Shown in pieces: positions 32,553 to 41,294 of a stretch of 64,000 nt of DNA (positions within the stretch are counted from its first letter, which is position 1; the number at the start of each line of letters is the position of its first letter). The DNA lies in contig NZ_KQ948024.1 of NCBI RefSeq assembly GCF_001513965.1, positions 143,508-207,507 on the forward strand. Direction: 5' to 3'. The notes beneath the pieces are model-generated. The model made no database searches and was not told the DNA's origin. It worked only from the letters and a program-made list of their open reading frames with translations. The position numbers and the translations under genes are program-made. Origin of the DNA: Streptomyces cellostaticus. GTDB lineage: Bacteria; Actinomycetota; Actinomycetes; Streptomycetales; Streptomycetaceae.

Positions 32553-32789
32553 ATGCCTCGTCCGACTGCCGCACAGCTCGCCTACGGTTCCTGCACCGTG
32601 ATCTTCTCGACGCTCGCCATGCTGCTGCTGTCCCAGACGAGTTCGGGCCTCGGGATCGCCGTCATCGCCCTGGCCGCGCTGGCCCTCGGGCTGCTCGTGG
32701 CCATGACGGTGCCACTGCCGAGTCCGCGTACGGTCGCTTCGCCGGCCGAGACCGCACCCGAGGAGGAGCCGGTGACCACCGCGCTCTGA
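32553..32789 (+). CDS. Small two-helix membrane protein
   Basis: A 78-residue protein with two hydrophobic helices (GSCTVIFSTLAMLLLSQ and GIAVIALAALALGLLVAMTV) and an acidic C-terminal tail ending PEEEPVTTAL. No family is recognised. It lies between the M6 protease and two RDD proteins, so it may be part of envelope functions, but the context is weak. Confidence 0.65.
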   Translation: MPRPTAAQLAYGSCTVIFSTLAMLLLSQTSSGLGIAVIALAALALGLLVAMTVPLPSPRTVASPAETAPEEEPVTTAL

Positions 32790-32882
32790 CCGGCCGTTCA
32801 CGCGAGCGGCGGACCCGTGACTGCTCCCACGGACCCGCCGCTTTCGTATGGGCACCCATCACACTTCGGCACCCCGCCCGCC

Positions 32883-33644
32883 TCAGCCGGTGCTGACCAC
32901 CACCGTCTTGGCCGCCTTGTCGTGCAGTCCCTGTTTGTAGGGCTTGTCGAAGAAGCTCCAGCCACCGCAGATGGCCGTCCAGATACAGGCACAGCAGAAG
33001 GCGAACGGCAGCCAGAGCACCAGGGCCCGGATCAGCGAGGTCTGCGTGGCGGGGGTGGCACCGTTGTCCAGGTTCGCCACCCGCAGGTTGAGCCACTTCT
33101 TGCCGAGGGTCTGCCCCGACCTGGCGATCATGAAGGTGTCGTAGGCGACGTAGAGGACGGCGGCGGCGAAGGACTGCCACAGGGACCGGCCGACCGCGAC
33201 CCTGTCCCCGTTCACGGTGTACTCGTGGACCCCGAGCGGCCAGGTGACCAGCCAGACGACGATGCCCACGAGGACCATGTCGATGATGCGCGCGAGGGTC
33301 CGCTTGCCGCTGTCGGCGAGCGGGGGCATGCCGGCAAGCGGGTCGGCGGGGTAGCCGGGGCCGCCATAGGGGCCGCCACCGCCGTAGGGCCCGCCGCCGT
33401 AGGGGGGCGGTTGCTGGCCTCCTCCGTACGGGGGTGGCTGCTGGCCGCCGTAGGGCGGGGGTTGCTGACCTCCCCACGGCGGGGGGCCACCGGGCGGGGG
33501 CTGGCCGCCGGGCGGTGGGGGCTGCTGGGCGCCGGACGGGGTGTCGTACGGCGAGCCCGGCCCCTGGTCCGACGGGGGCCGCTTCTTGAACGGGTCGTCC
33601 TCGGGGGGCTCGGGTCCGGAGCCGGGGGGCGGTTCGCTGCTCAT
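32883..33644 (-). CDS. RDD family membrane protein with Pro/Gly-rich N terminus
   Basis: A 253-residue protein. The first ~120 residues are a disordered Pro/Gly/Gln/Tyr repeat region (units such as QQPPPYGG). The C-terminal ~130 residues form the RDD domain with three to four membrane helices: the Arg is in KRTLARIIDMVLVGIVVWL and the Asp in YDTFMIARSGQTLGKKWLNL. RDD proteins are linked to Na+ or solute transport in some bacteria; no function is established here. It is followed upstream by a second RDD gene on the same strand. Confidence 0.85.
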   Translation of the reverse strand: MSSEPPPGSGPEPPEDDPFKKRPPSDQGPGSPYDTPSGAQQPPPPGGQPPPGGPPPWGGQQPPPYGGQQPPPYGGGQQPPPYGGGPYGGGGPYGGPGYPADPLAGMPPLADSGKRTLARIIDMVLVGIVVWLVTWPLGVHEYTVNGDRVAVGRSLWQSFAAAVLYVAYDTFMIARSGQTLGKKWLNLRVANLDNGATPATQTSLIRALVLWLPFAFCCACIWTAICGGWSFFDKPYKQGLHDKAAKTVVVSTG

Positions 33645-33716
33645 GGCCCGAGTGGACCGCGAACGCCCCGGATCCGCATCCGGCAGGCGGCCGTACGGAG
33701 TACGCGCCCCGCCCGG

Positions 33717-35156
33717 TCAGCCCGCGACGAAGGTGTGGGCCGCCTTGTCGTGCCAGCACTGGCGCCAGGGCCGGTCGAACAGGCACCACAGCACGCCGAC
33801 GATCCCGATGCCGAGCAGCCCGGGGATGCTGTAGACCAGCCAGCGGCGCAGGGCCGCACCGAACGCCGGGGGCTCGTGCGCCTCGATGTCCCGGACCTCG
33901 AGGCCGCACAGCTTCTTGCCCAGGGTGCGGCCCCACTTGGCGGTGGGCAGCACCTCGTACAGCACACCGAAGAGGAGGAGCACGGCGAGGACGATGCCGA
34001 GCGCGGTGCCGGTCGTGCCGTCGAGCAGCCAGACGGTGACGGTACGGCCGGACAGCTTGGCCTCGTCGATCTTGTGCTGGATGTGGTCGGCCACCTGGGC
34101 GCCGAACGGGACCGCCGCGGCGGCGGTGACGGCACCGAGGACCAGGCTGTCGATCAGACGGGCGGCCAGGCGCTTGCCGAGGCCGGCCGGGCGGGCGGCG
34201 GCCTGCCGGCGGGCCGCCGCCTGGAACAGGTCCTCCACCGGCGGCTTCCACGGCGCCACCGGCTGCTCGTCCCCGCCTCCGGCCAACTGGTGCACCTGCT
34301 GCGCCCAGGAGGCCTGACCGCCGCCGGGGCCCGGGCTCATCGGGGCCCCGGCACCGCCCTGCCGGGGCACGGCCTGCTGCGGCACCGAGGGGGCCACGGC
34401 GGCGGGGGCCGCGGAAGCCTGCGGGGCCTGAGGTACCTGGGGTACCTGGGGTGCTTGCGGTGCCGGTGCGGCTGCCGCCCGGGCGGCGGCCTTGCCGGCA
34501 CCGAAGCCGGGGCCTGCGGCCGGGGCGGGCTGCGCCGGGGGCGCCCCGACCGGTCCCTGCACACCGGGTCCGGCGGCACCGCTTGGACCACCGGCCCCGC
34601 CCGGTCCCGCGTGGGGCGCCCCGACGGGGCCCTGCGCGCCGAAGCCGGGGGTGCCGGAGGCGCTGGAGGGTGCCGGGCCGGAGGCTCCCGGCTGCCGGCC
34701 CTGGCCCGGTGCCGGGCGGAACGTCATCGTGCCGTCGTCCGTGACCGCCGCGGGGCCGGGGACCGGGCGGCGGAAGATGAACGTGCCGCCGGAGTCGGGA
34801 GTGTCGTCCTCGGCCTGCGGGGTCGGTGCCGTGCCGTCGGTCCGGCCGGCCGGCCGGGACGGATTGTCCGCGGGGATCCTCGGGTCGGTGCCCCAGGCGG
34901 GCTTCTGCTCCTGCCGGGAGGGCCCCGGCTGCGGATCCTCGTCGAAGAAGTGCGGGCCCGTCTCCTCCACCGACGGGGCCGCCGGGCGGACGCCGGGCGG
35001 CGGGGTGAGCGGTTCGCCGTCCTTCGGCGCCGGCCGGCTGGTGCCCGGCACCCAGGAGGCGCCGTTCCAGTACCGGACGTAGCCGGGGATGGACGGGTCC
35101 GGGTAGTAGCCCTCGCGGGGCCTGTCGTCACCGGGGGCCGGGGTTGGGGCGCTCAT
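33717..35156 (-). CDS. RDD family membrane protein with N-terminal DUF2510 domain
   Basis: A 479-residue protein. Residues 12-40 (REGYYPDPSIPGYVRYWNGA) are a DUF2510 motif, often found at the cytoplasmic end of actinobacterial membrane proteins. Residues ~40-330 are disordered Pro/Ala/Gly sequence. The last ~150 residues are an RDD domain (GLGKRLAARLIDSLVLGAV, EVLPTAKWGRTLGKKLCGLEV). ATG 35156 puts DUF2510 at the N terminus; 72 nt separate it from the RDD paralog downstream. Likely cotranscribed. Confidence 0.85.
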   Translation of the reverse strand: MSAPTPAPGDDRPREGYYPDPSIPGYVRYWNGASWVPGTSRPAPKDGEPLTPPPGVRPAAPSVEETGPHFFDEDPQPGPSRQEQKPAWGTDPRIPADNPSRPAGRTDGTAPTPQAEDDTPDSGGTFIFRRPVPGPAAVTDDGTMTFRPAPGQGRQPGASGPAPSSASGTPGFGAQGPVGAPHAGPGGAGGPSGAAGPGVQGPVGAPPAQPAPAAGPGFGAGKAAARAAAAPAPQAPQVPQVPQAPQASAAPAAVAPSVPQQAVPRQGGAGAPMSPGPGGGQASWAQQVHQLAGGGDEQPVAPWKPPVEDLFQAAARRQAAARPAGLGKRLAARLIDSLVLGAVTAAAAVPFGAQVADHIQHKIDEAKLSGRTVTVWLLDGTTGTALGIVLAVLLLFGVLYEVLPTAKWGRTLGKKLCGLEVRDIEAHEPPAFGAALRRWLVYSIPGLLGIGIVGVLWCLFDRPWRQCWHDKAAHTFVAG

Positions 35157-35389
35157 GTCCGTCGTCCCGTATCTGCTCGGGGGTTGGTTGCGGGCCTCCA
35201 CATCTATCAGACGCGGGCAGGCCGCACCGCCAGTCCCGCCGTACCCACCCCTTTCCGGGCAACGCCGTACACGGATCCCACACGCGCGCCGAAAAATTTC
35301 CCGGAACCCGCGTAATGGCCCGGCCCCTGCCCCCTCTCCCCTGGTACGGGCCCGGTCCGAGCGGCCCCGGCAGAGAGGAAACGCAGGTC

Positions 35390-35803
35390 ATGCATGACAC
35401 CGTGGTGGAGCGGGAGCTGGAGCTGAAACTCATTCTGTCGCCCGAGCGGAGCATCCCGGTCCCGGCCCGGCTCAGCTACCGCTCCGAGGACCCCTACGCG
35501 GTCCACGTCACCTTCCACATCAACTCCGAGCACCCCGTCAACTGGACGTTCGCCCGGGAACTCCTGGTGGAGGGGGTGTTCCGGCCGTGCGGGCAGGGGG
35601 ATGTGCGGGTGTGGCCGACGAAGGCCGACGGGCGCAGCGTCGTACTGATGGGGCTGAGTTCGCCCGACGGCGACGCCCTGCTGGAGGCGCCCGCCGCCCA
35701 GGTGTCCGCCTGGCTGGAGCGGACGCTGCGGGTGGTGCCCCCGGGGACCGAGGGCGGGCAGCTGGGCATCGACCACGCGCTCGACCAGCTGCTCGCCCGA
35801 TGA
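35390..35803 (+). CDS. ssgG: SsgA-like sporulation/cell-division regulator, probable SsgG
   Basis: A 137-residue SALP protein, a family confined to morphologically complex actinomycetes. The start DTVVERELELKLILSPE, the RLSYRSEDPYAVHVTFH core and FARELLVEGV are family hallmarks. SALPs guide FtsZ ring placement and septal peptidoglycan during sporulation; SsgG of S. coelicolor controls septum position. The symbol rests on synteny with that species. GAGAGGAA precedes ATG 35390. The stop codon lies in a 17-bp tandem duplication. Confidence 0.88.
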   Translation: MHDTVVERELELKLILSPERSIPVPARLSYRSEDPYAVHVTFHINSEHPVNWTFARELLVEGVFRPCGQGDVRVWPTKADGRSVVLMGLSSPDGDALLEAPAAQVSAWLERTLRVVPPGTEGGQLGIDHALDQLLAR

Positions 35804-35831
35804 AGGCAGGTTCACGATGAAGGCAGGTTCA
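35798..35831. repeat. 17-bp tandem duplication at the ssgG/FAD-oxidase junction
   Basis: CGATGAAGGCAGGTTCA occurs twice without a gap (35798-35814 and 35815-35831). The first copy supplies the ssgG TGA stop; the second reaches the stop of the convergent oxidase gene. Looks like a recent duplication. Confidence 0.9.
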
Positions 35832-37235
35832 GAAGAGCTTGCCGGGGTTGAGGATGCCGAGGGGGTCGAAGACCTGCTTCACCGCCCGCTGCATCTCCAC
35901 GCCGACCGGGCCGATCTCCCGCGCCAGCCACTCCTTCTTCAGGACGCCCACGCCGTGTTCGCCGGTGATGGTGCCGCCGAGTTCCAGGCCGAGGGCCATG
36001 ATCTCGTCGAAGGACTCGCGGGCCCGCCGGGACTCGTCGGGGTCGAGGGCGTCGAAGCAGACGGTGGGGTGCGTGTTGCCGTCCCCGGCGTGGCAGCAGA
36101 CCCCGATGGTGAGCCCGTACTTGGCGGCGATCTGTTCGACGCCGTCGAGCATCGCGCTGAGCCGAGAGCGGGGCACGCACACGTCGTCGATCATCGTCGT
36201 GCCCTTCACCGCCTCCAGCGCGGTCAGCGAGAGCCGCCGCGCCTGGAGGAGGAGTTCGGACTCGGCCGCGTCCTCGGCCGGGACGACCTGGGTGGCGCCG
36301 GCCGCCTCGCACAGCGCGCCGACGGCGGCGAGGTCGGCGGTGGGGTCGGGGGTGTCGAAGGCGGCCAGCAGCAGCGCCTCGGTGGTCTCCGGGAGACCCA
36401 TGTGGGCGAGGTCGTTGACCGCCTTGACGGTCGTACGGTCCATCAGTTCGAGGAGGGAGGGGACGTGACCGCCCTCCATGATCCGGCACACCGCGTCACA
36501 GGCGGCGGCCGCGGAGGCGAACTCGGCGGCCAGCACCAGCTGCTGGGGCGGCTTGGGCCTGAGCCCTAGGACCGCGCGGACGACGATGCCGAGCGAGCCC
36601 TCGGAGCCGACGAAGAGCCGGGTGAGGTCGTAGCCGGCCACCCCTTTCGCGGTGCGGCGCCCCGTGGACATCAGGCGGCCGTCGGCGAGGACGACCTCCA
36701 GGCCCAGCACGTACTCGGCGGTCACGCCGTACTTCACACAGCACAGGCCGCCCGAGGCCGTGCCGATGTTGCCGCCGATGGTGCACATCTCCCAGCTGGA
36801 GGGGTCGGGCGGGTAGTACAGGCCGTGTTCCTCGACCGCGCGGGAGAGGGCGGCGTTGACCACGCCCGGTTCGACCACGGCGATCCGGTCGACGGGGCTG
36901 ATCTCCAGGATGCGGTCCATCTTGGTGAGGGACAGCACGATGCAGCCGTCGGTGGCGTTGGCGCCGCCGGACAGGCCGGTGCGGGCGCCCTGCGGGACGA
37001 CGGGGACGCGCAGCTCGGTGGCGGTGCGCATGACGTGCTGGACCTGTTCGACCGTGCGCGGCAGCACGACCACGGCCGGGGCTCCCGCCGGGCAGAAGCT
37101 CGCCATGTCGTTGGCGTAGGACGCGGTGACGTCGGGGTCGGTCAGGACGGCCTCGGCGGGCAGGGCGGCCAGGAGCCGGTCGGTGAGGTTTCCGGTCACG
37201 TCGTCGCGGGGCGCTTCGATGCGGCTCATGATCAC
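35829..37235 (-). CDS. FAD-linked oxidase, GlcD/D-lactate dehydrogenase type
   Basis: A 468-residue flavoprotein of the VAO/PCMH fold. FAD-binding signatures are VVPQGARTGLSGGANATDG and IGGNIGTASGGLCCVKYG. The C-terminal cap has VCCHAGDGNTHP and the active-site ITGEHGVGVLKKEWL, ending in FDPLGILNPGKLF. Such enzymes oxidise D-2-hydroxy acids such as glycolate or D-lactate. No GlcE/GlcF partner is adjacent. ATG 37235 or 37229 may be used. Convergent with ssgG. Confidence 0.92.
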   Translation of the reverse strand: MIMSRIEAPRDDVTGNLTDRLLAALPAEAVLTDPDVTASYANDMASFCPAGAPAVVVLPRTVEQVQHVMRTATELRVPVVPQGARTGLSGGANATDGCIVLSLTKMDRILEISPVDRIAVVEPGVVNAALSRAVEEHGLYYPPDPSSWEMCTIGGNIGTASGGLCCVKYGVTAEYVLGLEVVLADGRLMSTGRRTAKGVAGYDLTRLFVGSEGSLGIVVRAVLGLRPKPPQQLVLAAEFASAAAACDAVCRIMEGGHVPSLLELMDRTTVKAVNDLAHMGLPETTEALLLAAFDTPDPTADLAAVGALCEAAGATQVVPAEDAAESELLLQARRLSLTALEAVKGTTMIDDVCVPRSRLSAMLDGVEQIAAKYGLTIGVCCHAGDGNTHPTVCFDALDPDESRRARESFDEIMALGLELGGTITGEHGVGVLKKEWLAREIGPVGVEMQRAVKQVFDPLGILNPGKLF

Positions 37236-37327
37236 AGCGTCGCACTCGGGGCCATCGGTGTGAACCCCGTCCGTGCCTGGCTTGGGCCACTCGGATGCGC
37301 TCCTCGTACTGACGCACAGTGAGCGGT

Positions 37328-38845
37328 ATGGAGATCCGACCGTACGGCCCCTCCGTCCCCGGGCCGTCTTTGGTGGCCGAAGCGCCCCGGCCGCGCCGTC
37401 CTCGGCGGTGGCTGCGGTGGCTGCGGCGCGTGCTGGTGACCGCGCTGGCGGGCGGGGTCGCGGCAGGCGCCGTGCTGATGCTGCGACCGGCCGAGCCGCA
37501 CCGCCGCCCGAGCCGGCCGGCGGCGGGCCCGCGGGCGCAGGTACCGGCGCAGGCGCTGACGGCGGTGACCTCCGGGGTGCCGGCCGCGTTGCCCGAGCTG
37601 GCGGCGCTCATCGGGCAGCAGGAGAGCCGGGTGCGGGCGCGGCCGCAGGATGCGCGGGCGTGGGCGGTGCTGGGGGCCGCGTACCTGGAGCAGGGGCGGC
37701 AGAGTGCCGACGCGGCGAACTATCCGAAGGCCGAGCGGGCCTTGCGGACCTCGCTGGAGGTGCACGGCGCGCAGAGCGCGGCGAACACCGGGAACCCCGA
37801 GAACACAGAGAACGCGGTGGCGTTGAGCGGGCTGGCCGCGCTGGCGGACGTGCGGCGGGACTTTCCGGCGGCGAAACAGTACGGCGAGCAGGCGCTGAAA
37901 CTGGCGCCGAAGCGGTGGACGGCGTATCCGCCGCTGATCGACGCCTACACCGGGCTCGGTGACTTCAAGGCGGCGCGAAGCGCCCTGGACAAGCTGATGG
38001 GGCTGCACGCCGGGGCGGCCGCGCGGCCCGCGGTGATGGCGCGGGCGTCGGCCGTGTACCGGGACCGGGGCTGGCGCGAGGACGCGGTGGCCCAGCTGAC
38101 GGACGCGGCGGCCGCCGCCCGTACACCCGCCGAGCAGGCCGCCTATCTGACCGGGGTCGGGCAGCTGGCCTGGGAGCGCGGCGAGAGGGAGGACGCGCTG
38201 CGGCACTTCGAGGCGGCCATGCGGCTCGACCCCGGCGGGCGGGCGGCGCTGGCGGGCAGGGGCCGGGCGCTGGCTGCGCTCGGCCGCAGCGACGAGGCGA
38301 TCACCGCGTACCGGGCGGCCCTCGCCAAGCAGCCGGACCCCCGGGACGCGCTGGAGCTGGGCGAGCTGTACGAGTCGCTGGGGATGTTCCCGTCCGCCCA
38401 GGCGCAGTACCGCCTGCTGAAGGCGCGGGTACGGGAGGCGGTGGCCGGCGGGGTCGACGAGGAGCTGCTGATCGGGCAGTTCGAGGCGGACCACGGGGAC
38501 CCGCAGGAGGCGGTGGAGCGGTTGGAGGACGAGTGGCGGCGCCAGCCCGGCATCGAGGTGGCCGACGCCCTCGGCTGGGCGCTGCACCGGGCCGGCGACG
38601 ACGCGCAGGCGCTGGAGTACGCCTCGATCGCGACGGACAAGGCGCAGGGGGGCGGGGTGCGCAGCGCGCTGTACGCGTTCCACCGGGGCATGATCGAGCG
38701 GGAGCTGGAACTGTCCGGCCCGGCCCGACGGCATCTGGCGGAGGCGCTGCGGATCAACCCGTACTTCTCGCCGCTGCGGGCTCCGGCGGCACGGTCGGCG
38801 CTGCAGGGGCTCGGGGAGGTACCCGACGAGCCCCTGCCCGACTAG
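37328..38845 (+). CDS. Membrane-anchored tetratricopeptide repeat protein
   Basis: A 505-residue protein. A cytoplasmic basic N terminus (RPRRPRRWLRWLRRVL) is followed by one membrane helix (VTALAGGVAAGAVLML, ~35-55). The remaining ~430 residues are TPR-like helices (AWAVLGAAYLEQGRQSADAA, ALAGRGRALAALGRSDEAIT, ALGWALHRAGDDAQAL). Such proteins act as protein-assembly scaffolds; the partner is unknown. A GTG at 37319 would add three residues. Confidence 0.82.
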   Translation: MEIRPYGPSVPGPSLVAEAPRPRRPRRWLRWLRRVLVTALAGGVAAGAVLMLRPAEPHRRPSRPAAGPRAQVPAQALTAVTSGVPAALPELAALIGQQESRVRARPQDARAWAVLGAAYLEQGRQSADAANYPKAERALRTSLEVHGAQSAANTGNPENTENAVALSGLAALADVRRDFPAAKQYGEQALKLAPKRWTAYPPLIDAYTGLGDFKAARSALDKLMGLHAGAAARPAVMARASAVYRDRGWREDAVAQLTDAAAAARTPAEQAAYLTGVGQLAWERGEREDALRHFEAAMRLDPGGRAALAGRGRALAALGRSDEAITAYRAALAKQPDPRDALELGELYESLGMFPSAQAQYRLLKARVREAVAGGVDEELLIGQFEADHGDPQEAVERLEDEWRRQPGIEVADALGWALHRAGDDAQALEYASIATDKAQGGGVRSALYAFHRGMIERELELSGPARRHLAEALRINPYFSPLRAPAARSALQGLGEVPDEPLPD

Positions 38846-38854
38846 ATCCGCCGG

Positions 38855-40003
38855 CTACAGGTTGCCCCGCTTCGCCTGCTCGCGTTCGATCGCCTCGAAC
38901 AGGGCCTTGAAGTTGCCCTTGCCGAAGCCCATCGAACCGTGCCGTTCGATGATTTCGAAGAAGACGGTCGGCCGGTCCTGGACCGGCTTGGTGAAGATCT
39001 GCAGCAGATAGCCGTCCTCGTCGCGGTCGGCGAGGATCTTCAGTTCGCGCAGGGTCTCGATCGGGACGCGGGTGTCGCCCACCCACTCGCCGAGGGTGTC
39101 GTAGTAGGAGTCCGGGGTGTCGAGGAACTGGACGCCGGCCGCGCGCATGGTGCGGACCGTCTGCACGATGTCGTTGGTGTTCAGTGCGATGTGCTGGACG
39201 CCGGCACCGCCGTAGAACTCCAGGTACTCGTCGATCTGGGACTTCTTCTTGGCGATGGCGGGCTCGTTGATCGGGAACTTGACCTTGAGGGTGCCGTCCG
39301 CGACGACCTTCGACATCAGCGCGCTGTACTCGGTGGCGATGTCGTCGCCCACGAACTCCTTCATGTTCGTGAAGCCCATGACCTTGTTGTAGAAGGCCAC
39401 CCACTCGTTCATCCTGCCGAGTTCGACGTTGCCCACGCAGTGGTCGATGGCCTGGAAGGTGCGCTGGGCGGGCGGTTCGACCATCGGGGCCGCGGCGACG
39501 AAGCCGGGCAGGTACGGGCCGTCGTAGCCGGTGCGCTCGACCAGGGTGTGGCGGGTCTCGCCGTAGGTGGCGATCGCGGCGAGGACGACCGTGCCGTGCT
39601 CGTCCTTGAGCTCGTACGGCTCGGTGACCGAGCGGGCGCCGTGCTCGACGGCGTACGCGTGGGCGGCGCGCGCGTCCGGGACCTCGATGGCCAGGTCGAT
39701 GACGCCGTCACCGTGCTCGGTCACATGCCGGGCGAGGAAGTGACCCCAGTCGGTGCTGGGCTTGATGACCGAGGTGAAGACGAAACGGGCGGAGCCGTTC
39801 TCCAGCACGTAGCTGGCGGTCTCGCGGCTGCCGTTCTCCGGTCCGGAGTAGGCGGCCAGCCGCATGCCGAAGGCGGTGGAGTAGTAGTGCGCCGCCTGCT
39901 TGGCGTTGCCCACGGCGAAGACGACCGCGTCCATTCCCTTGACCGGGAAGGGATCGGCCTGCCGGGCGGTCGTGACGGGAGTGTGGTGTGTGGTCTGCGT
40001 CAT
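38855..40003 (-). CDS. hppD: 4-hydroxyphenylpyruvate dioxygenase
   Basis: A 382-residue non-haem Fe(II) enzyme converting 4-hydroxyphenylpyruvate to homogentisate in tyrosine breakdown. Iron ligands: His in FQAIDHCVGNV, His in GVQHIALNTND, and Glu in TVFFEIIERHG near the C terminus. The gating C-terminal helix GFGKGNFKALFEAIEREQ is complete. It is divergent from an AsnC-family gene; in S. coelicolor that regulator, HpdA, activates hppD. Confidence 0.96.
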   Translation of the reverse strand: MTQTTHHTPVTTARQADPFPVKGMDAVVFAVGNAKQAAHYYSTAFGMRLAAYSGPENGSRETASYVLENGSARFVFTSVIKPSTDWGHFLARHVTEHGDGVIDLAIEVPDARAAHAYAVEHGARSVTEPYELKDEHGTVVLAAIATYGETRHTLVERTGYDGPYLPGFVAAAPMVEPPAQRTFQAIDHCVGNVELGRMNEWVAFYNKVMGFTNMKEFVGDDIATEYSALMSKVVADGTLKVKFPINEPAIAKKKSQIDEYLEFYGGAGVQHIALNTNDIVQTVRTMRAAGVQFLDTPDSYYDTLGEWVGDTRVPIETLRELKILADRDEDGYLLQIFTKPVQDRPTVFFEIIERHGSMGFGKGNFKALFEAIEREQAKRGNL

Positions 40004-40104
40004 AGCGGAAGGGTGACTCTGGTCTGCAAGGTGCGCAATAGTTTCCGTATTCACTGGGCAATCTGCTCAGCGGTACGCGAGTACCGGCGGGCTTTCTGTA
40101 CAGG
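40004..40104. promoter_or_regulatory. Divergent hppD/hpdA promoter region
   Basis: 101 bp between the two start codons. It has two related half-sites, GTGCGCAATAG and CTGGGCAATCT (around 40040-40070), of the type bound by Lrp/AsnC proteins, and lower G+C than the genes. I infer the operators of HpdA and HpdR lie here; no exact site is proven. Confidence 0.45.
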
Positions 40105-40608
40105 ATGACCACTCGGGAGGCGGGCGTGGCGATCGATCAACTGGACGGACGCATCATCGTGCTGCTGGCGCGGGAGCCGCGCATCGGTGTGCTGGAGATG
40201 TCGCGGCGGCTGGGGGTCGCCCGGGGGACGGTCCAGGCGCGGCTGGACCGCCTTCAGTCGAATGGCGTCATCCGCGGATTCGGGCCCCAGGTGGACCCGG
40301 CGGCCCTCGGCTACCCGGTCACCGCGTTCGCCACGCTGCAGATCCGGCAGGGCCAAGGGGCCGACGTCCGGGCGCACTTGGCGACCGTGCCGGAGATGCT
40401 GGAGCTGCTGACCACCACGGGCAGCGGGGACATGCTGTGCCGGCTGGTGGCCCGTTCGAACGCCGATCTTCAGCGGGTGATCGACCGGGTCGTCGGCTTT
40501 GATGGCATCGTCCGGGCCTCCACGGCGATCGTCATGGAGAACCCCGTTCCGCTGCGGATCATCCCGCTGGTGGAACAGGCTGCCGGGGACGACAGCGAAG
40601 GGACCTAG
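40105..40608 (+). CDS. hpdA: Lrp/AsnC family regulator, probable HpdA
   Basis: A 167-residue regulator with an N-terminal winged helix (QLDGRIIVLLAREPRIG ... LEMSRRLGVARGTVQARLDRLQ) and a C-terminal RAM ligand-binding domain (VTAFATLQIRQGQG ... TTGSGDMLCRLVARS). In S. coelicolor HpdA is a tyrosine/4HPP-responsive activator of hppD that represses its own gene. A start at GTG 40126 (VAIDQLDG) would remove seven residues. Confidence 0.85.
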   Translation: MTTREAGVAIDQLDGRIIVLLAREPRIGVLEMSRRLGVARGTVQARLDRLQSNGVIRGFGPQVDPAALGYPVTAFATLQIRQGQGADVRAHLATVPEMLELLTTTGSGDMLCRLVARSNADLQRVIDRVVGFDGIVRASTAIVMENPVPLRIIPLVEQAAGDDSEGT

Positions 40609-40628
40609 CCGACCTAGCCGACCTAGCC
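40602..40628 (+). repeat. 9-bp tandem repeat (GACCTAGCC)3
   Basis: Three identical units over 40602-40628, containing the hpdA stop codon, followed by a diverged fourth (GACCTGGGG). It lies just upstream of the osmoprotectant permease gene. Confidence 0.85.
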
Positions 40629-40646
40629 GACCTGGGGTGAGCGCGG

Positions 40647-41294
40647 GTGAGCTTCTGGGAGTACCTGGCGGGCCGCCATCAGCAGCTGCTCACGGACGCC
40701 GGGCAACACGCCGGCGTGGTCTTCCCGTGCATGGTCGTGGCCACCGTCATCGGGGTGCTGATCGGCATCGTCACCTATCGCACCGAGTGGGCGGGCCACC
40801 TCGCCACCCTCACCACCTCCACCATCCTCACCATCCCGTCCCTGGCGATGATCGGTCTGCTGATCCCGATCGTGGGTCCGGGCGTCGCGCCGACGGTGAT
40901 CGCGCTGACCCTGTACGGGCTGCTGCCGATCGTGCGGAACTCCGTCGTGGGCCTGCGCGGGGTCGACCCGGCCCTGGTGGACGCGGCCCGCGGTATCGGC
41001 ATGTCCCGGCTGATGCGGCTCCTCAGGGTCGAACTGCCGCTGGCCTGGCCGCCGATCCTGACCGGCATCCGGGTCGCCACACCGATGCTGATGGGCATCG
41101 CGGCCATCGCCGCCTACGCCTCGGGCCCCGGCCTCGGCAACGAGATCTTCCGCGGGCTGGCCTCGCCGGGCAGCAAGAACGCCCTGAACCAGGTGCTCGC
41201 GGGCACGCTCGGGATCGTCGTCCTGGCGCTTGTGTTCGACGCCGCGTACGTCCTGGTCGGACGGCTGACCATGCCCAGGGGGATCCGTGGCTGA
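40647..41294 (+). CDS. Osmoprotectant/glycine betaine ABC transporter permease 1
   Basis: A 215-residue membrane protein of the OpuCB/ProW type with five to six hydrophobic helices. The EAA-loop signature is ALVDAARGIGMSRLMRLLRVELPLAWPPI. It is intact by length and motifs. It heads a four-gene operon (permease - ATPase remnant - permease - binding-protein remnant) with overlapping junctions; the gene overlaps the next by 8 nt. Confidence 0.88.
   Translation: MSFWEYLAGRHQQLLTDAGQHAGVVFPCMVVATVIGVLIGIVTYRTEWAGHLATLTTSTILTIPSLAMIGLLIPIVGPGVAPTVIALTLYGLLPIVRNSVVGLRGVDPALVDAARGIGMSRLMRLLRVELPLAWPPILTGIRVATPMLMGIAAIAAYASGPGLGNEIFRGLASPGSKNALNQVLAGTLGIVVLALVFDAAYVLVGRLTMPRGIRG

Noticed and set aside
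32862..35156. Two RDD genes as a novel transport system
   Set aside because: Tandem RDD proteins with disordered tails are common in Streptomyces; nothing here points to a new system.
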